From Pasteurellaceae bacterium (GTDB lineage: Bacteria > Pseudomonadota > Gammaproteobacteria > Enterobacterales > Pasteurellaceae), in assembly GCA_900756875.1 (NCBI GenBank), contig CAAELW010000089.1, positions 1 through 5,084 of the forward strand: 5,084 nucleotides of DNA, given 5' to 3'. Below, piece after piece: positions 1 through 5,084 of this stretch (the stretch's first letter is position 1; each line of letters opens with the position of its first letter). The notes below the pieces were generated by a model that worked only from the letters and a program-made list of their open reading frames with translations, was not told the DNA's origin and ran no database searches. A program made the translations under genes and the position numbers.

Positions 1-2
1 AA

Positions 3-551
3 TCTACAGCAACAAAAATGGATAAATTGACACTTGATGCGGGTAAAAATATTAAATTAACCCACAAAAAAGGAAAAGTGTTAAGCGTTGCTGTGTCTGA
101 TACACCAACATTCAAAAATGTAACTACAACAGGTGACGTTAACGTTGGTGGTACTATCCATGCACATGGTGGATTAGATATGCACAATAATCGTATTGTA
201 AATGTGGCTGATCCGAAAGACCCAACTGATGCAGTAAATAAACGTTATGTTGATAATGCAGTGAAAAACATTAATAACAACATCAATCGTTTAGACAACA
301 AAATTGATCACGTTGATCGTCGTTTACGTGCAGGTATTGCAGGTGCGACAGCGATTTCTTTCTTACAACGTCCAAATGAAGCGGGTAAAAGCTTAGTTTC
401 TGTTGGTGTTGGTGGTTATCGCAATGAAAATGCAATCGCAGTTGGTTATGGTCGAAATTCTGATAACAACAAAATTTCGATTAAAGTTGGTGCAAGTATC
501 AATACCCGCAGTGATGTAAACTGGGGTGGAAGCATCGGTTACCAATGGTAA
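3..551 (+). CDS. Trimeric autotransporter adhesin (YadA/Hia-like), C-terminal part only; 5' end outside window
   Basis: This is the outer-membrane end of a type Vc secreted adhesin, in which three chains form one 12-stranded barrel carrying a surface stalk. The frame is open to the left edge (S-T-A-T-K precede the first Met at 18). That Met has no ribosome binding site, so it is internal. Of the 182 visible residues, about 1-55 are Gly/Thr/Val-rich, stalk-like sequence. About 58-84 contain a neck-like segment with NNRIVNVADP and DAVNKRYVD. About 86-108 form an Asn/Asp-rich heptad coiled coil ending RRLRAGIAGA. The rest is a YadA-anchor domain with four amphipathic strands (around KSLVSVGVGGY, AIAVGYGR, KISIKVGAS and WGGSIGYQW). 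It ends in an aromatic residue (Trp), as expected for BAM-inserted barrels. The anchor class is clear. The head, ligand and full length cannot be known from here. Confidence 0.9.
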   Translation, partial: STATKMDKLTLDAGKNIKLTHKKGKVLSVAVSDTPTFKNVTTTGDVNVGGTIHAHGGLDMHNNRIVNVADPKDPTDAVNKRYVDNAVKNINNNINRLDNKIDHVDRRLRAGIAGATAISFLQRPNEAGKSLVSVGVGGYRNENAIAVGYGRNSDNNKISIKVGASINTRSDVNWGGSIGYQW

Positions 552-560
552 TTGTTTGAT

Positions 561-589
561 AAAAAGGCAGAGTAAAATCTGCCTTTTTT
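561..589 (+). terminator. Rho-independent terminator of the adhesin gene
   Basis: It begins nine bases after the adhesin stop codon. An 11-bp perfect stem (561-571 with 578-588, core GGCAGA/TCTGCC) closes a 6-nt loop and runs into six T. The stem is flanked by A on the left and T on the right, so it could also work in the opposite direction as a second stop for aspC. Confidence 0.85.
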
Positions 590-605
590 ATTATATTGAG
601 ATGAA

Positions 606-637
606 AAAAAGTGCGGTCAAATTCGACCGCACTTTTT
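606..637. terminator. Bidirectional terminator built from an inverted uptake-sequence pair
   Basis: A 13-bp perfect stem (606-618 with 625-637) closes a 6-nt loop (AAATTC). Each arm contains one complete AAGTGCGGT uptake signal. On the minus strand the stem ends in seven T, and this is the expected terminator for aspC, whose stop codon lies 11 bases away at 649-651. On the plus strand it ends in a T-rich run and would back up the adhesin terminator. Inverted uptake-sequence pairs acting as terminators are well known in Haemophilus. Confidence 0.88.
609..634. repeat. Inverted pair of DNA uptake signal sequences (USS)
   Basis: AAGTGCGGT lies at 609-617 on the plus strand and its exact complement at 626-634. 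This 9-bp core is the Haemophilus-type (Hin) uptake signal recognised during natural transformation. The two copies form the arms of the terminator at 606-637. Confidence 0.95.
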
Positions 638-648
638 GTTTTTATTGA

Positions 649-1839
649 TTAAAGCACTTTAACGATGCTTTCGCATAAATAACGAATATTGTCTTCAGTG
701 ATACCAGCCACATTGATACGACCAGAACGAACCGCATAAATCGCAAATTCTTCTTTTAAGCGATCAACTTGTTCAGGTGATAAGCCGCTGAAAGAGAACA
801 TACCGTTTTGTTCCATGATAAAGCTGAAATCTTGCTCTGCACCGTATTCTTTTAATAACTGAACGAATAAATGACGCATTTTTTTGATACGTTCACGCAT
901 TTCAGTTAATTCATTTTCCCATTCTTGACGAAGTTGTGGATCATTTAATACTGTTGCTACGGTCGCCCCACCATGAGACGCAGGGTTAGAGTAGAGGGTA
1001 CGAATAATTGATTTCACCTGTGTTAAAGCGGTTGAAGCAATTTCTGCATTTTCAGCCACAAGGGTAAAGGCTCCTACGCGCTCATTGTATAAACCAAAGT
1101 TTTTAGAGAATGAACTTGCCACTAATAATTCTTTATGATTTGCTGCAAAAGCACGTAAACCGTAAGCATCTTGGTCTAAGCCATTTGCTAAACCTTGATA
1201 AGCAAAGTCAAAGAGTGGTAACCAGCCGTTTTTTGCTGAAAGTGCAGCTAACTCTTGCCATTGTTCAGGGGTTGGATCAATACCGGTTGGGTTGTGGCAG
1301 CAACCGTGTAAAAGTACCACATCACCTTCACTTGCTTGGCTTAAATCTTCAAGCAAATGTTCCCAGTCAAGGGCTTTGCGTTCTGCATCATAATAACGAT
1401 ATTCACGAATTGTCATGCCCACCGCATTGAAAATGGCATTGTGGTTTGGCCATGTTGGTGTACTAATCCACACATTTTGTGCTTTGGTTTGACGTTTGAT
1501 AAATTCCGCAGCAATGCGTAATGAACCTGTGCCACCTAAGCTTTGCGCAGTTCTTGCGCGATTCGCTTTAATGACTTCTGAATCTTTACCGAAAAGGAGT
1601 TCTTTTGTGCGCTCGTTATAATCGGCAATACCATCGATAGTCAGATAGTTTTTCGTTTTTTCGTTATCAAATAAGCGTTTTTCTGCTTCTTTCACTGCAC
1701 GCATAATCGGTGTTGTACCTTGTGCATCTTTATAAACGCCAATACCTAAATTGATTTTATTTTCACGCGTTTCAGATTTGAATGCTTCGCCTAAGCCTAA
1801 GATAGGATCGGCCGGAGCCACTTTGATATGTTCAAACAT
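649..1839 (-). CDS. aspC: Aspartate (aromatic amino acid) aminotransferase, class I PLP-dependent
   Basis: This is a cytoplasmic PLP enzyme that moves the amino group between aspartate and 2-oxoglutarate, giving oxaloacetate and glutamate; the family often also accepts aromatic amino acids. At 396 residues it has the same length as E. coli AspC and aligns with it throughout, from [13 protein letters not shown] to the C-terminus. The expected active-site residues are present: Tyr65, Trp130, Asn183 (in CCHNPTG), Asp211, Tyr214, Lys246 as the PLP Schiff-base lysine (in SSFSKNFG), Arg254, Arg280 for the side-chain carboxylate and Arg374 for the alpha-carboxylate (RSGR). The start is supported by AAGGA six bases upstream. 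The gene converges with the adhesin and has its own promoter, so it is probably a single-gene unit. A TyrB-like name is possible, but overall similarity and length favour AspC. Confidence 0.95.
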   Translation of the reverse strand: MFEHIKVAPADPILGLGEAFKSETRENKINLGIGVYKDAQGTTPIMRAVKEAEKRLFDNEKTKNYLTIDGIADYNERTKELLFGKDSEVIKANRARTAQSLGGTGSLRIAAEFIKRQTKAQNVWISTPTWPNHNAIFNAVGMTIREYRYYDAERKALDWEHLLEDLSQASEGDVVLLHGCCHNPTGIDPTPEQWQELAALSAKNGWLPLFDFAYQGLANGLDQDAYGLRAFAANHKELLVASSFSKNFGLYNERVGAFTLVAENAEIASTALTQVKSIIRTLYSNPASHGGATVATVLNDPQLRQEWENELTEMRERIKKMRHLFVQLLKEYGAEQDFSFIMEQNGMFSFSGLSPEQVDRLKEEFAIYAVRSGRINVAGITEDNIRYLCESIVKVL

Positions 1840-1875
1840 AGCTTTTCCTTATGTATGTGTTGTGAGATAAGTAAT

Positions 1876-1904
1876 TTTATACTTCAGCCGATAGATTTTA
1901 TCAA
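1876..1904 (-). promoter_or_regulatory. Predicted sigma-70 promoter of aspC
   Basis: Read on the minus strand, TTGATA (1904-1899) and TATAAA (1881-1876) are separated by exactly 17 bases. Transcription would start near 1869, giving a leader of about 30 nt that includes the AAGGA Shine-Dalgarno at 1850-1846. The promoter lies just past the purK terminator, so aspC appears to be transcribed independently of purEK. No operator palindrome was seen around it. Confidence 0.65.
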
Positions 1905-1916
1905 GAAGAACCTGAT

Positions 1917-1969
1917 AAAAATCAACCGCACTTTGATGTTTTTAGATATTCATCAAAAAAGTGCGGTTG
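1917..1969 (-). terminator. purK terminator made from an inverted uptake-sequence pair
   Basis: On the minus strand, ten bases after the purK stop codon, a 12-bp perfect stem (1969-1958 with 1934-1923) forms. Four more pairs (CATC with GATG) extend it beyond a 3-nt bulge, and a 12-nt loop closes it. The stem is followed by an A and five T (1921-1917). Each arm holds one uptake signal. It would end the purEK transcript before the aspC promoter. The T run on the plus side (1970-1975) makes it potentially bidirectional. Confidence 0.82.
1925..1967. repeat. Inverted pair of DNA uptake signal sequences
   Basis: The complement of AAGTGCGGT lies at 1925-1933 and the forward copy at 1959-1967, both perfect. 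They face each other across 25 bases and form the arms of the purK terminator stem. This spacing is wider than in the pair at 609-634. Confidence 0.95.
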
Positions 1970-1978
1970 TTTTTTCGA

Positions 1979-3067
1979 TTATTTTAATTTCTCAATCGCC
2001 CAATTTAAACCTGATTGATAGTCTTCAGGGAGTTCGTGACGAAGTTTTTCAAGCTGTTGAATAATGATTGTTTTATCAGGATGCGTAATATTGATATGAC
2101 CTAATTTTCTATCCGGACGAACTTCCTTACCATACCAATGTAACTGAGAGAATGGCGTGTTCAACCATTGTGGATTATGTTCTGTACCAATCAAGTTGAC
2201 CATGACACTTGGTGCAATGGGTTGTAATAACGGTGTAGGTAAATCTAATAAGGCTCGTAGATGTAATTCAAATTGACTAATCGCACAACCTAATTGTGTC
2301 CAATGTCCACTGTTATGCACACGAGGAGCGAGTTCATTAATTAATAATTTATCCCCCACCACAAAGCATTCCATCGCCATTACACCCACATATTCAAGCT
2401 TATCCATGATTTTTCCGAGCATAGATTCAGCCTGAATTTGTTGGCTTTGTTGTTGCGGGAATGAAACATCCGTTACACTGTAGCGTAAAATGCCATTTTG
2501 CTGTAGGTTATGCGTTACAGGATAGAAACGTTTTTCACCATTTTTAAATCTTGCGCCAACAATAGACACTTCGTAATCAAAAGGAATGAATTTTTCCGCG
2601 ATGACTTCACCGAATAAATCGTCCGTAATATCACGTTGATTATTTTCAGTGATAATCCATTGACCACGACCGTCATAACCACCGGTGCGACGTTTTACCA
2701 CGACTTTTTCGCCTACGTTTTTAAATACTTCAGGCCATTGCTTTTTATCTTTTAATAAACACCATGGCGAGGTAGAGAGATTGAGTTCATCTAGTAAAGA
2801 TTTTTGGGTAAAGCGATCAGCCAATAAGCCAAAAACATTTTGATTAACGAAATTCTTATGATGACCTAATAATTCGGTTAAAGGTGTTTTTTCCCAACGT
2901 TCAATCTCTGCAGTGATAATGGCATCTTTAGGTAAATCAAATACGGGCGCATTGAACTCAAGCGGCTGAACGTGAATATCTAAAGGTGCGCCTGCATAAC
3001 GTAACATTCTGCCGAGTTGACCATTACCAAGCACATAAACAGTAGGATATAGGGTAGAGTTTTGCAT
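1979..3067 (-). CDS. purK: N5-carboxyaminoimidazole ribonucleotide synthetase (AIR carboxylase ATPase subunit)
   Basis: PurK is an ATP-grasp enzyme that uses ATP and bicarbonate to turn 5-aminoimidazole ribonucleotide into N5-CAIR in de novo purine synthesis; PurE takes the product. With the start chosen here it has 362 residues. The N-terminal fold starts with VLGNGQLGRM (12-21). TAEIERW is at 52-58. The ATP-grasp glycine-rich loop KRRTGGYDGRGQW is at 125-137. The metal and phosphate ligands fall in AMECF (Glu233) and INELAPRVHNSGHW (Asn244, Glu245). These motifs match E. coli PurK closely. An in-frame ATG at 3079 would add MRNF. I prefer the ATG at 3067 because the conserved fold begins soon after it and a GAG lies seven bases upstream, while the upstream ATG has no Shine-Dalgarno. 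purK is second in a purE-purK operon. Confidence 0.95.
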   Translation of the reverse strand: MQNSTLYPTVYVLGNGQLGRMLRYAGAPLDIHVQPLEFNAPVFDLPKDAIITAEIERWEKTPLTELLGHHKNFVNQNVFGLLADRFTQKSLLDELNLSTSPWCLLKDKKQWPEVFKNVGEKVVVKRRTGGYDGRGQWIITENNQRDITDDLFGEVIAEKFIPFDYEVSIVGARFKNGEKRFYPVTHNLQQNGILRYSVTDVSFPQQQSQQIQAESMLGKIMDKLEYVGVMAMECFVVGDKLLINELAPRVHNSGHWTQLGCAISQFELHLRALLDLPTPLLQPIAPSVMVNLIGTEHNPQWLNTPFSQLHWYGKEVRPDRKLGHINITHPDKTIIIQQLEKLRHELPEDYQSGLNWAIEKLK

Positions 3068-3090
3068 AAAATTTCTCATTAAATCTAGCT

Positions 3091-3120
3091 AAAAAACAAC
3101 CGCACTCTGAAAAGTGCGGT
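3091..3120 (-). terminator. Terminator-like hairpin between purE and purK (possible attenuator)
   Basis: On the minus strand an 8-bp perfect stem (3120-3113 with 3106-3099, ACCGCACT/AGTGCGGT) closes a 6-nt loop. TG and then six T (3096-3091) follow. It begins 16 bases after the purE stop codon and ends before purK, so it lies inside the presumed operon. It may terminate part of the transcripts, lowering purK relative to purE, or stabilise the 3' end of purE mRNA. The shorter stem suggests weaker termination than at the other hairpins here. No purK promoter was recognised in the 69-bp gap. Confidence 0.6.
3099..3120. repeat. Inverted uptake-sequence pair, one arm with a single mismatch
   Basis: A perfect AAGTGCGGT lies at 3112-3120. 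The facing copy at 3099-3107 reads GAGTGCGGT on the minus strand, differing only in its first base. The change falls at the loop edge and shortens the stem by one pair without breaking it. Confidence 0.88.
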
Positions 3121-3136
3121 CAAATTTAAAGGTGTT

Positions 3137-3631
3137 TTATGTGCGAGGATCAGGATTATCCAATACCATATTGGTTTGATTTTCGCGGAATGCTTGTAGG
3201 CGAGCGAATAACGCATCATCCCAGCCCGCAAGAATTTGTGCGGCGAGCAATCCTGCATTCGCTGCGCCAGCAGGGCCAATTGCTAACGTACCGACAGGAA
3301 TGCCTTTCGGCATTTGCACGATAGAATAGAGGCTATCAACACCGCTTAACATAGAACTTTTAACAGGGACACCCAATACGGGTACAAGCGTTTTAGCTGC
3401 AATCATGCCCGGTAAATGTGCTGCACCACCTGCACCCGCAATAATCACTTTATAACCATTCTTTTGTGCATTTTCGGCAAATTCAAACAGCTTGTCGGGG
3501 GTTCGATGTGCGGAAACGACTTCAACATGATATGCCACATTGAGTTCATCTAAAATTTGAGTGGCTTCTTGCATGGTTGCCCAATCGCTTTTTGAGCCCA
3601 TAACAATAGCAATTTGTGCGGTATTTGACAT
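3137..3631 (-). CDS. purE: N5-carboxyaminoimidazole ribonucleotide mutase (class I PurE)
   Basis: PurE moves the carboxylate of N5-CAIR to carbon 4, giving CAIR, directly after PurK in purine synthesis; class I enzymes are cytoplasmic octamers. The 164 residues cover a whole bacterial class I Pur[15 protein letters not shown] (8-20) is the first strand and phosphate loop. SAHRTPD (40-46) carries the catalytic His42, equivalent to His45 of E. coli. [12 protein letters not shown] (65-76) and [12 protein letters not shown] (97-108) are the other conserved blocks. The start fits family length, and the next Met (11) is already inside the first strand. No Shine-Dalgarno is visible: the bases before the ATG are nearly all A and T, including a 12-bp palindrome at 3632-3643. 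It is first in the operon, with purK 69 bp downstream, and has a PurR operator upstream. Confidence 0.96.
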   Translation of the reverse strand: MSNTAQIAIVMGSKSDWATMQEATQILDELNVAYHVEVVSAHRTPDKLFEFAENAQKNGYKVIIAGAGGAAHLPGMIAAKTLVPVLGVPVKSSMLSGVDSLYSIVQMPKGIPVGTLAIGPAGAANAGLLAAQILAGWDDALFARLQAFRENQTNMVLDNPDPRT

Positions 3632-3666
3632 ATTTTTAAAAATTTATCTGATAAAAAACGATGCGT

Positions 3667-3696
3667 AGAATAGCATATTTGTCTACTTTTAAGCAA
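3667..3696 (-). promoter_or_regulatory. Predicted sigma-70 promoter of purEK
   Basis: On the minus strand TTGCTT (3696-3691) and TATTCT (3672-3667) are 18 bases apart. A TG one base before the -10 (TGCTATTCT) makes it an extended -10 promoter, which may offset the imperfect -35. Transcription would start near 3660, leaving a leader of about 30 nt. The -35 lies inside the PurR operator. Confidence 0.65.
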
Positions 3697-3706
3697 ACGT
3701 TTGCTA
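3691..3706. promoter_or_regulatory. PurR operator (pur box)
   Basis: AGCAAACGTTTGCT at 3692-3705 is a perfect 14-bp palindrome. It fits the core of the E. coli PurR consensus (roughly ACGCAAACGTTTTCGT), with the central CG where the repressor bends the DNA. It covers the -35 box of the predicted purEK promoter, a position suited to blocking RNA polymerase when PurR is bound with hypoxanthine or guanine. Its nearer edge is 24 bases from the pepN -35 box, so an effect on pepN is less likely. That PurR binds it is inferred from sequence only. Confidence 0.88.
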
Positions 3707-3729
3707 TACGGTAAAAACTGAAAATTCCA

Positions 3730-3758
3730 TTGCAAGTTTTGTCATAAAATCTTATCCT
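3730..3758 (+). promoter_or_regulatory. Predicted sigma-70 promoter of pepN
   Basis: TTGCAA (3730-3735) and TATCCT (3753-3758) are separated by 17 bases. Transcription would start near 3765, about 28 bases before the pepN ATG. The promoter diverges from that of purEK, with about 34 bp between the two -35 boxes. The only Shine-Dalgarno-like bases before pepN are a weak AGAG at 3783-3786. Confidence 0.6.
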
Positions 3759-3792
3759 AATATGAGTTTTTTTCTTAGAAATAGAGCAGATT

Positions 3793-5084
3793 ATGTTAGC
3801 TAAAGCGAAATATAGAAAAGATTACAAACAACCTGATTTTACAGTTACGGATATTTTCCTTGATTTTCAATTAGATCCTAAGCATACCGTTGTCACTGCA
3901 AAAACAACATTCCGACGTTTAAATGATGAAGCAACCCATCTACGATTAGATGGTCATGGCTTCCAATTTGCCTCCATTAAATTCAATGGCGAAGATTTCA
4001 AACATTATCATCAAGACCATGAAAGTTTAACGTTAGATTTAACCAATCAAAGTGCGGCCAATTTTGAACTTGAAATTGTGACGAATTTAGAGCCTGCACA
4101 AAACACCTCTTTACAAGGGCTTTATCAATCTGGCGAGGGCATTTGTACACAATGTGAAGCAGAAGGTTTCCGTCAAATTACCTATATGCTTGATCGACCA
4201 GATGTATTGGCTCGCTATACAACCAAAATTACCGCAGATAAGACTAAATATCCTTACTTGCTTTCTAATGGCAACCGCATTGCAAGTGGTGAATTAGAGG
4301 ATGGTCGTCATTGGGTTGAATGGAATGACCCGTTCCCGAAACCAAGCTATTTATTCGCTTTAGTAGCGGGTGATTTTGATTTATTACAAGATACCTTTAC
4401 GACAAAAAGTGGTCGTAAAGTGGCCTTAGAGCTTTATGTTGACCGTGGAAATCTTGATCGTGCCTCTTGGGCAATGGAAAGTCTGAAAAAAGCGATGAAA
4501 TGGGATGAAGACCGTTTCAATTTAGAATATGATTTAGATATTTACATGATTGTTGCTGTGGACTTCTTCAATATGGGCGCCATGGAAAATAAAGGGTTGA
4601 ATATTTTTAACTCTAAATTTGTGTTGGCAAATCCACAAACAGCAACTGATGATGATTATCTCGCCATTGAAAGCGTGATTGCACACGAATATTTCCATAA
4701 CTGGACAGGAAACCGTGTAACTTGCCGTGATTGGTTCCAATTAAGTTTGAAAGAAGGTTTAACGGTTTTCCGTGATCAAGAATTTTCATCTGACACAGGT
4801 TCTCGAGCAGTCAATCGTATTAATAACGTGAAATTCTTACGTACGGTGCAATTTGCCGAAGATGCAAGCCCTATGTCACACCCGATTCGCCCTGAAAAAG
4901 TCATTGAAATGAATAACTTCTATACAGTGACCGTATATGAAAAAGGGGCAGAAGTGATTCGTATGTTGCACACCTTATTAGGTGAACAAGGTTTTCAAAA
5001 AGGGATGCAACTTTATATTGCTGAAAACGATGGTAAAGCGGCAACCTGTGAAGATTTTGTTTCTGCAATGGAACGTGCAAATGA
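3793..5084 (+). CDS. pepN: Aminopeptidase N (M1 family zinc metallopeptidase), N-terminal 430 residues; 3' end outside window
   Basis: PepN is the main cytoplasmic alanyl aminopeptidase and removes N-terminal residues from peptides using one zinc ion. The frame is open from the ATG to the window edge with no stop or frameshift. About 430 of roughly 870 residues are seen: the N-terminal beta domain (about 1-190) and most of the thermolysin-like catalytic domain. Visible functional residues are QCEAEGFR (Gln120, Glu122) and GAMEN at 262-266, which bind the substrate amino terminus. HEYFH at 298-302 provides zinc ligands His298 and His302 and catalytic Glu299. Glu321 in KEGLTVF is the third zinc ligand, and Tyr382 in TVYEKGAE stabilises the transition state. 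All sit one residue beyond their E. coli positions, which supports the chosen start despite a poor Shine-Dalgarno. It is divergent from purEK and not obviously linked to it in function. Confidence 0.96.
   Translation, partial: MLAKAKYRKDYKQPDFTVTDIFLDFQLDPKHTVVTAKTTFRRLNDEATHLRLDGHGFQFASIKFNGEDFKHYHQDHESLTLDLTNQSAANFELEIVTNLEPAQNTSLQGLYQSGEGICTQCEAEGFRQITYMLDRPDVLARYTTKITADKTKYPYLLSNGNRIASGELEDGRHWVEWNDPFPKPSYLFALVAGDFDLLQDTFTTKSGRKVALELYVDRGNLDRASWAMESLKKAMKWDEDRFNLEYDLDIYMIVAVDFFNMGAMENKGLNIFNSKFVLANPQTATDDDYLAIESVIAHEYFHNWTGNRVTCRDWFQLSLKEGLTVFRDQEFSSDTGSRAVNRINNVKFLRTVQFAEDASPMSHPIRPEKVIEMNNFYTVTVYEKGAEVIRMLHTLLGEQGFQKGMQLYIAENDGKAATCEDFVSAMERAN
4050..4058 (+). repeat. Near-match uptake signal sequence inside pepN
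   Basis: AAGTGCGGC differs from the AAGTGCGGT core only at the last base and is followed by a short AT-rich stretch, as real uptake sites are. It lies in the pepN reading frame (encoding S-A-A) and has no inverted partner nearby. It is probably a weak or decaying site. Confidence 0.5.

Noticed and set aside
18..20. ATG at 18 as the start of a short complete adhesin-like gene
   Set aside because: The frame continues open to the left edge, no ribosome binding site precedes the ATG, and a stand-alone protein would lack the signal peptide such adhesins need.
1110..1430. 106-residue open frame on the plus strand within aspC
   Set aside because: It is antisense to a well-conserved enzyme and has no recognisable motif or ribosome binding site, so it is a shadow frame.
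1828..2064. 78-residue plus-strand frame across the aspC-purK gap
   Set aside because: It runs through the aspC promoter, the terminator hairpin and the purK 3' end, and shows no family features.
3139..3324. 61-residue plus-strand frame antisense to purE, and a 64-residue minus-strand frame at 3085-3279
   Set aside because: Both overlap the conserved purE coding sequence in other frames and have no motif of their own.
3611..3621. Possible uptake sequence at the 5' end of purE (GTGCGGT preceded by TT)
   Set aside because: Only seven of nine core bases match, and the two missing are the conserved AA, so it is not counted as a uptake site.
3550..3735. 61-residue minus-strand frame covering the purE promoter and 5' end
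   Set aside because: It crosses the PurR operator and promoter and is out of frame with purE; there is no ribosome binding site.
3762..3803. 13-codon upstream open frame starting at 3762 and overlapping the pepN start
   Set aside because: Its ATG lies just upstream of the predicted transcription start (about 3765) and has no Shine-Dalgarno, so it is probably not translated. It would merit another look if transcription starts further upstream.
4534..4740. 68-residue frame antisense to pepN with a Cys/His-rich appearance
   Set aside because: It is antisense to the GAMEN-HEYFH region of pepN, and its composition mirrors the conserved codons opposite.

Overview
The window looks like chromosomal DNA from a Haemophilus-type member of the Pasteurellaceae. 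It is AT-rich and carries five perfect copies of the 9-bp Haemophilus uptake signal sequence AAGTGCGGT in only 5 kb, plus two copies with one mismatch. The encoded proteins match the gammaproteobacterial AspC, PurK, PurE and PepN families closely. From memory, H. influenzae Rd has the order pepN-purE-purK-aspC. The trimeric autotransporter tail beside aspC is not part of that arrangement as I recall it, so a related species or a variable locus is likely. I cannot fix the species from this sequence.

Layout. Positions 1-551 (+) hold the 3' end of a trimeric autotransporter adhesin gene, open at the left edge. Two back-to-back hairpin terminators (561-637) separate it from the convergent aspC gene (649-1839, -), which encodes a PLP-dependent aspartate aminotransferase. 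A 139-bp gap holds the aspC promoter and the purK terminator, the latter made from an inverted uptake-sequence pair. Then come purK (1979-3067, -) and purE (3137-3631, -), transcribed in the order purE then purK, with a terminator-like hairpin between them. A 161-bp divergent intergenic region carries the purE promoter, a PurR operator lying over its -35 box, and a separate promoter for pepN. pepN (3793-5084, +) encodes an M1 alanyl aminopeptidase and runs off the right edge at roughly half its length.

How the parts work together. PurK and PurE catalyse consecutive steps of de novo purine synthesis: AIR to N5-CAIR, then N5-CAIR to CAIR. Both are probably repressed by PurR with hypoxanthine or guanine. 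aspC and pepN are neighbouring amino-acid and peptide metabolism genes with their own promoters. The adhesin is the only surface or host-interaction gene.

No gap exceeds 300 bases. I found no tRNA, rRNA, CRISPR array, insertion sequence or prophage gene, and no convincing previously undescribed system. The points most worth a second look are uptake sequences used as terminator stems, the hairpin inside the purEK operon, and the adhesin next to core genes.
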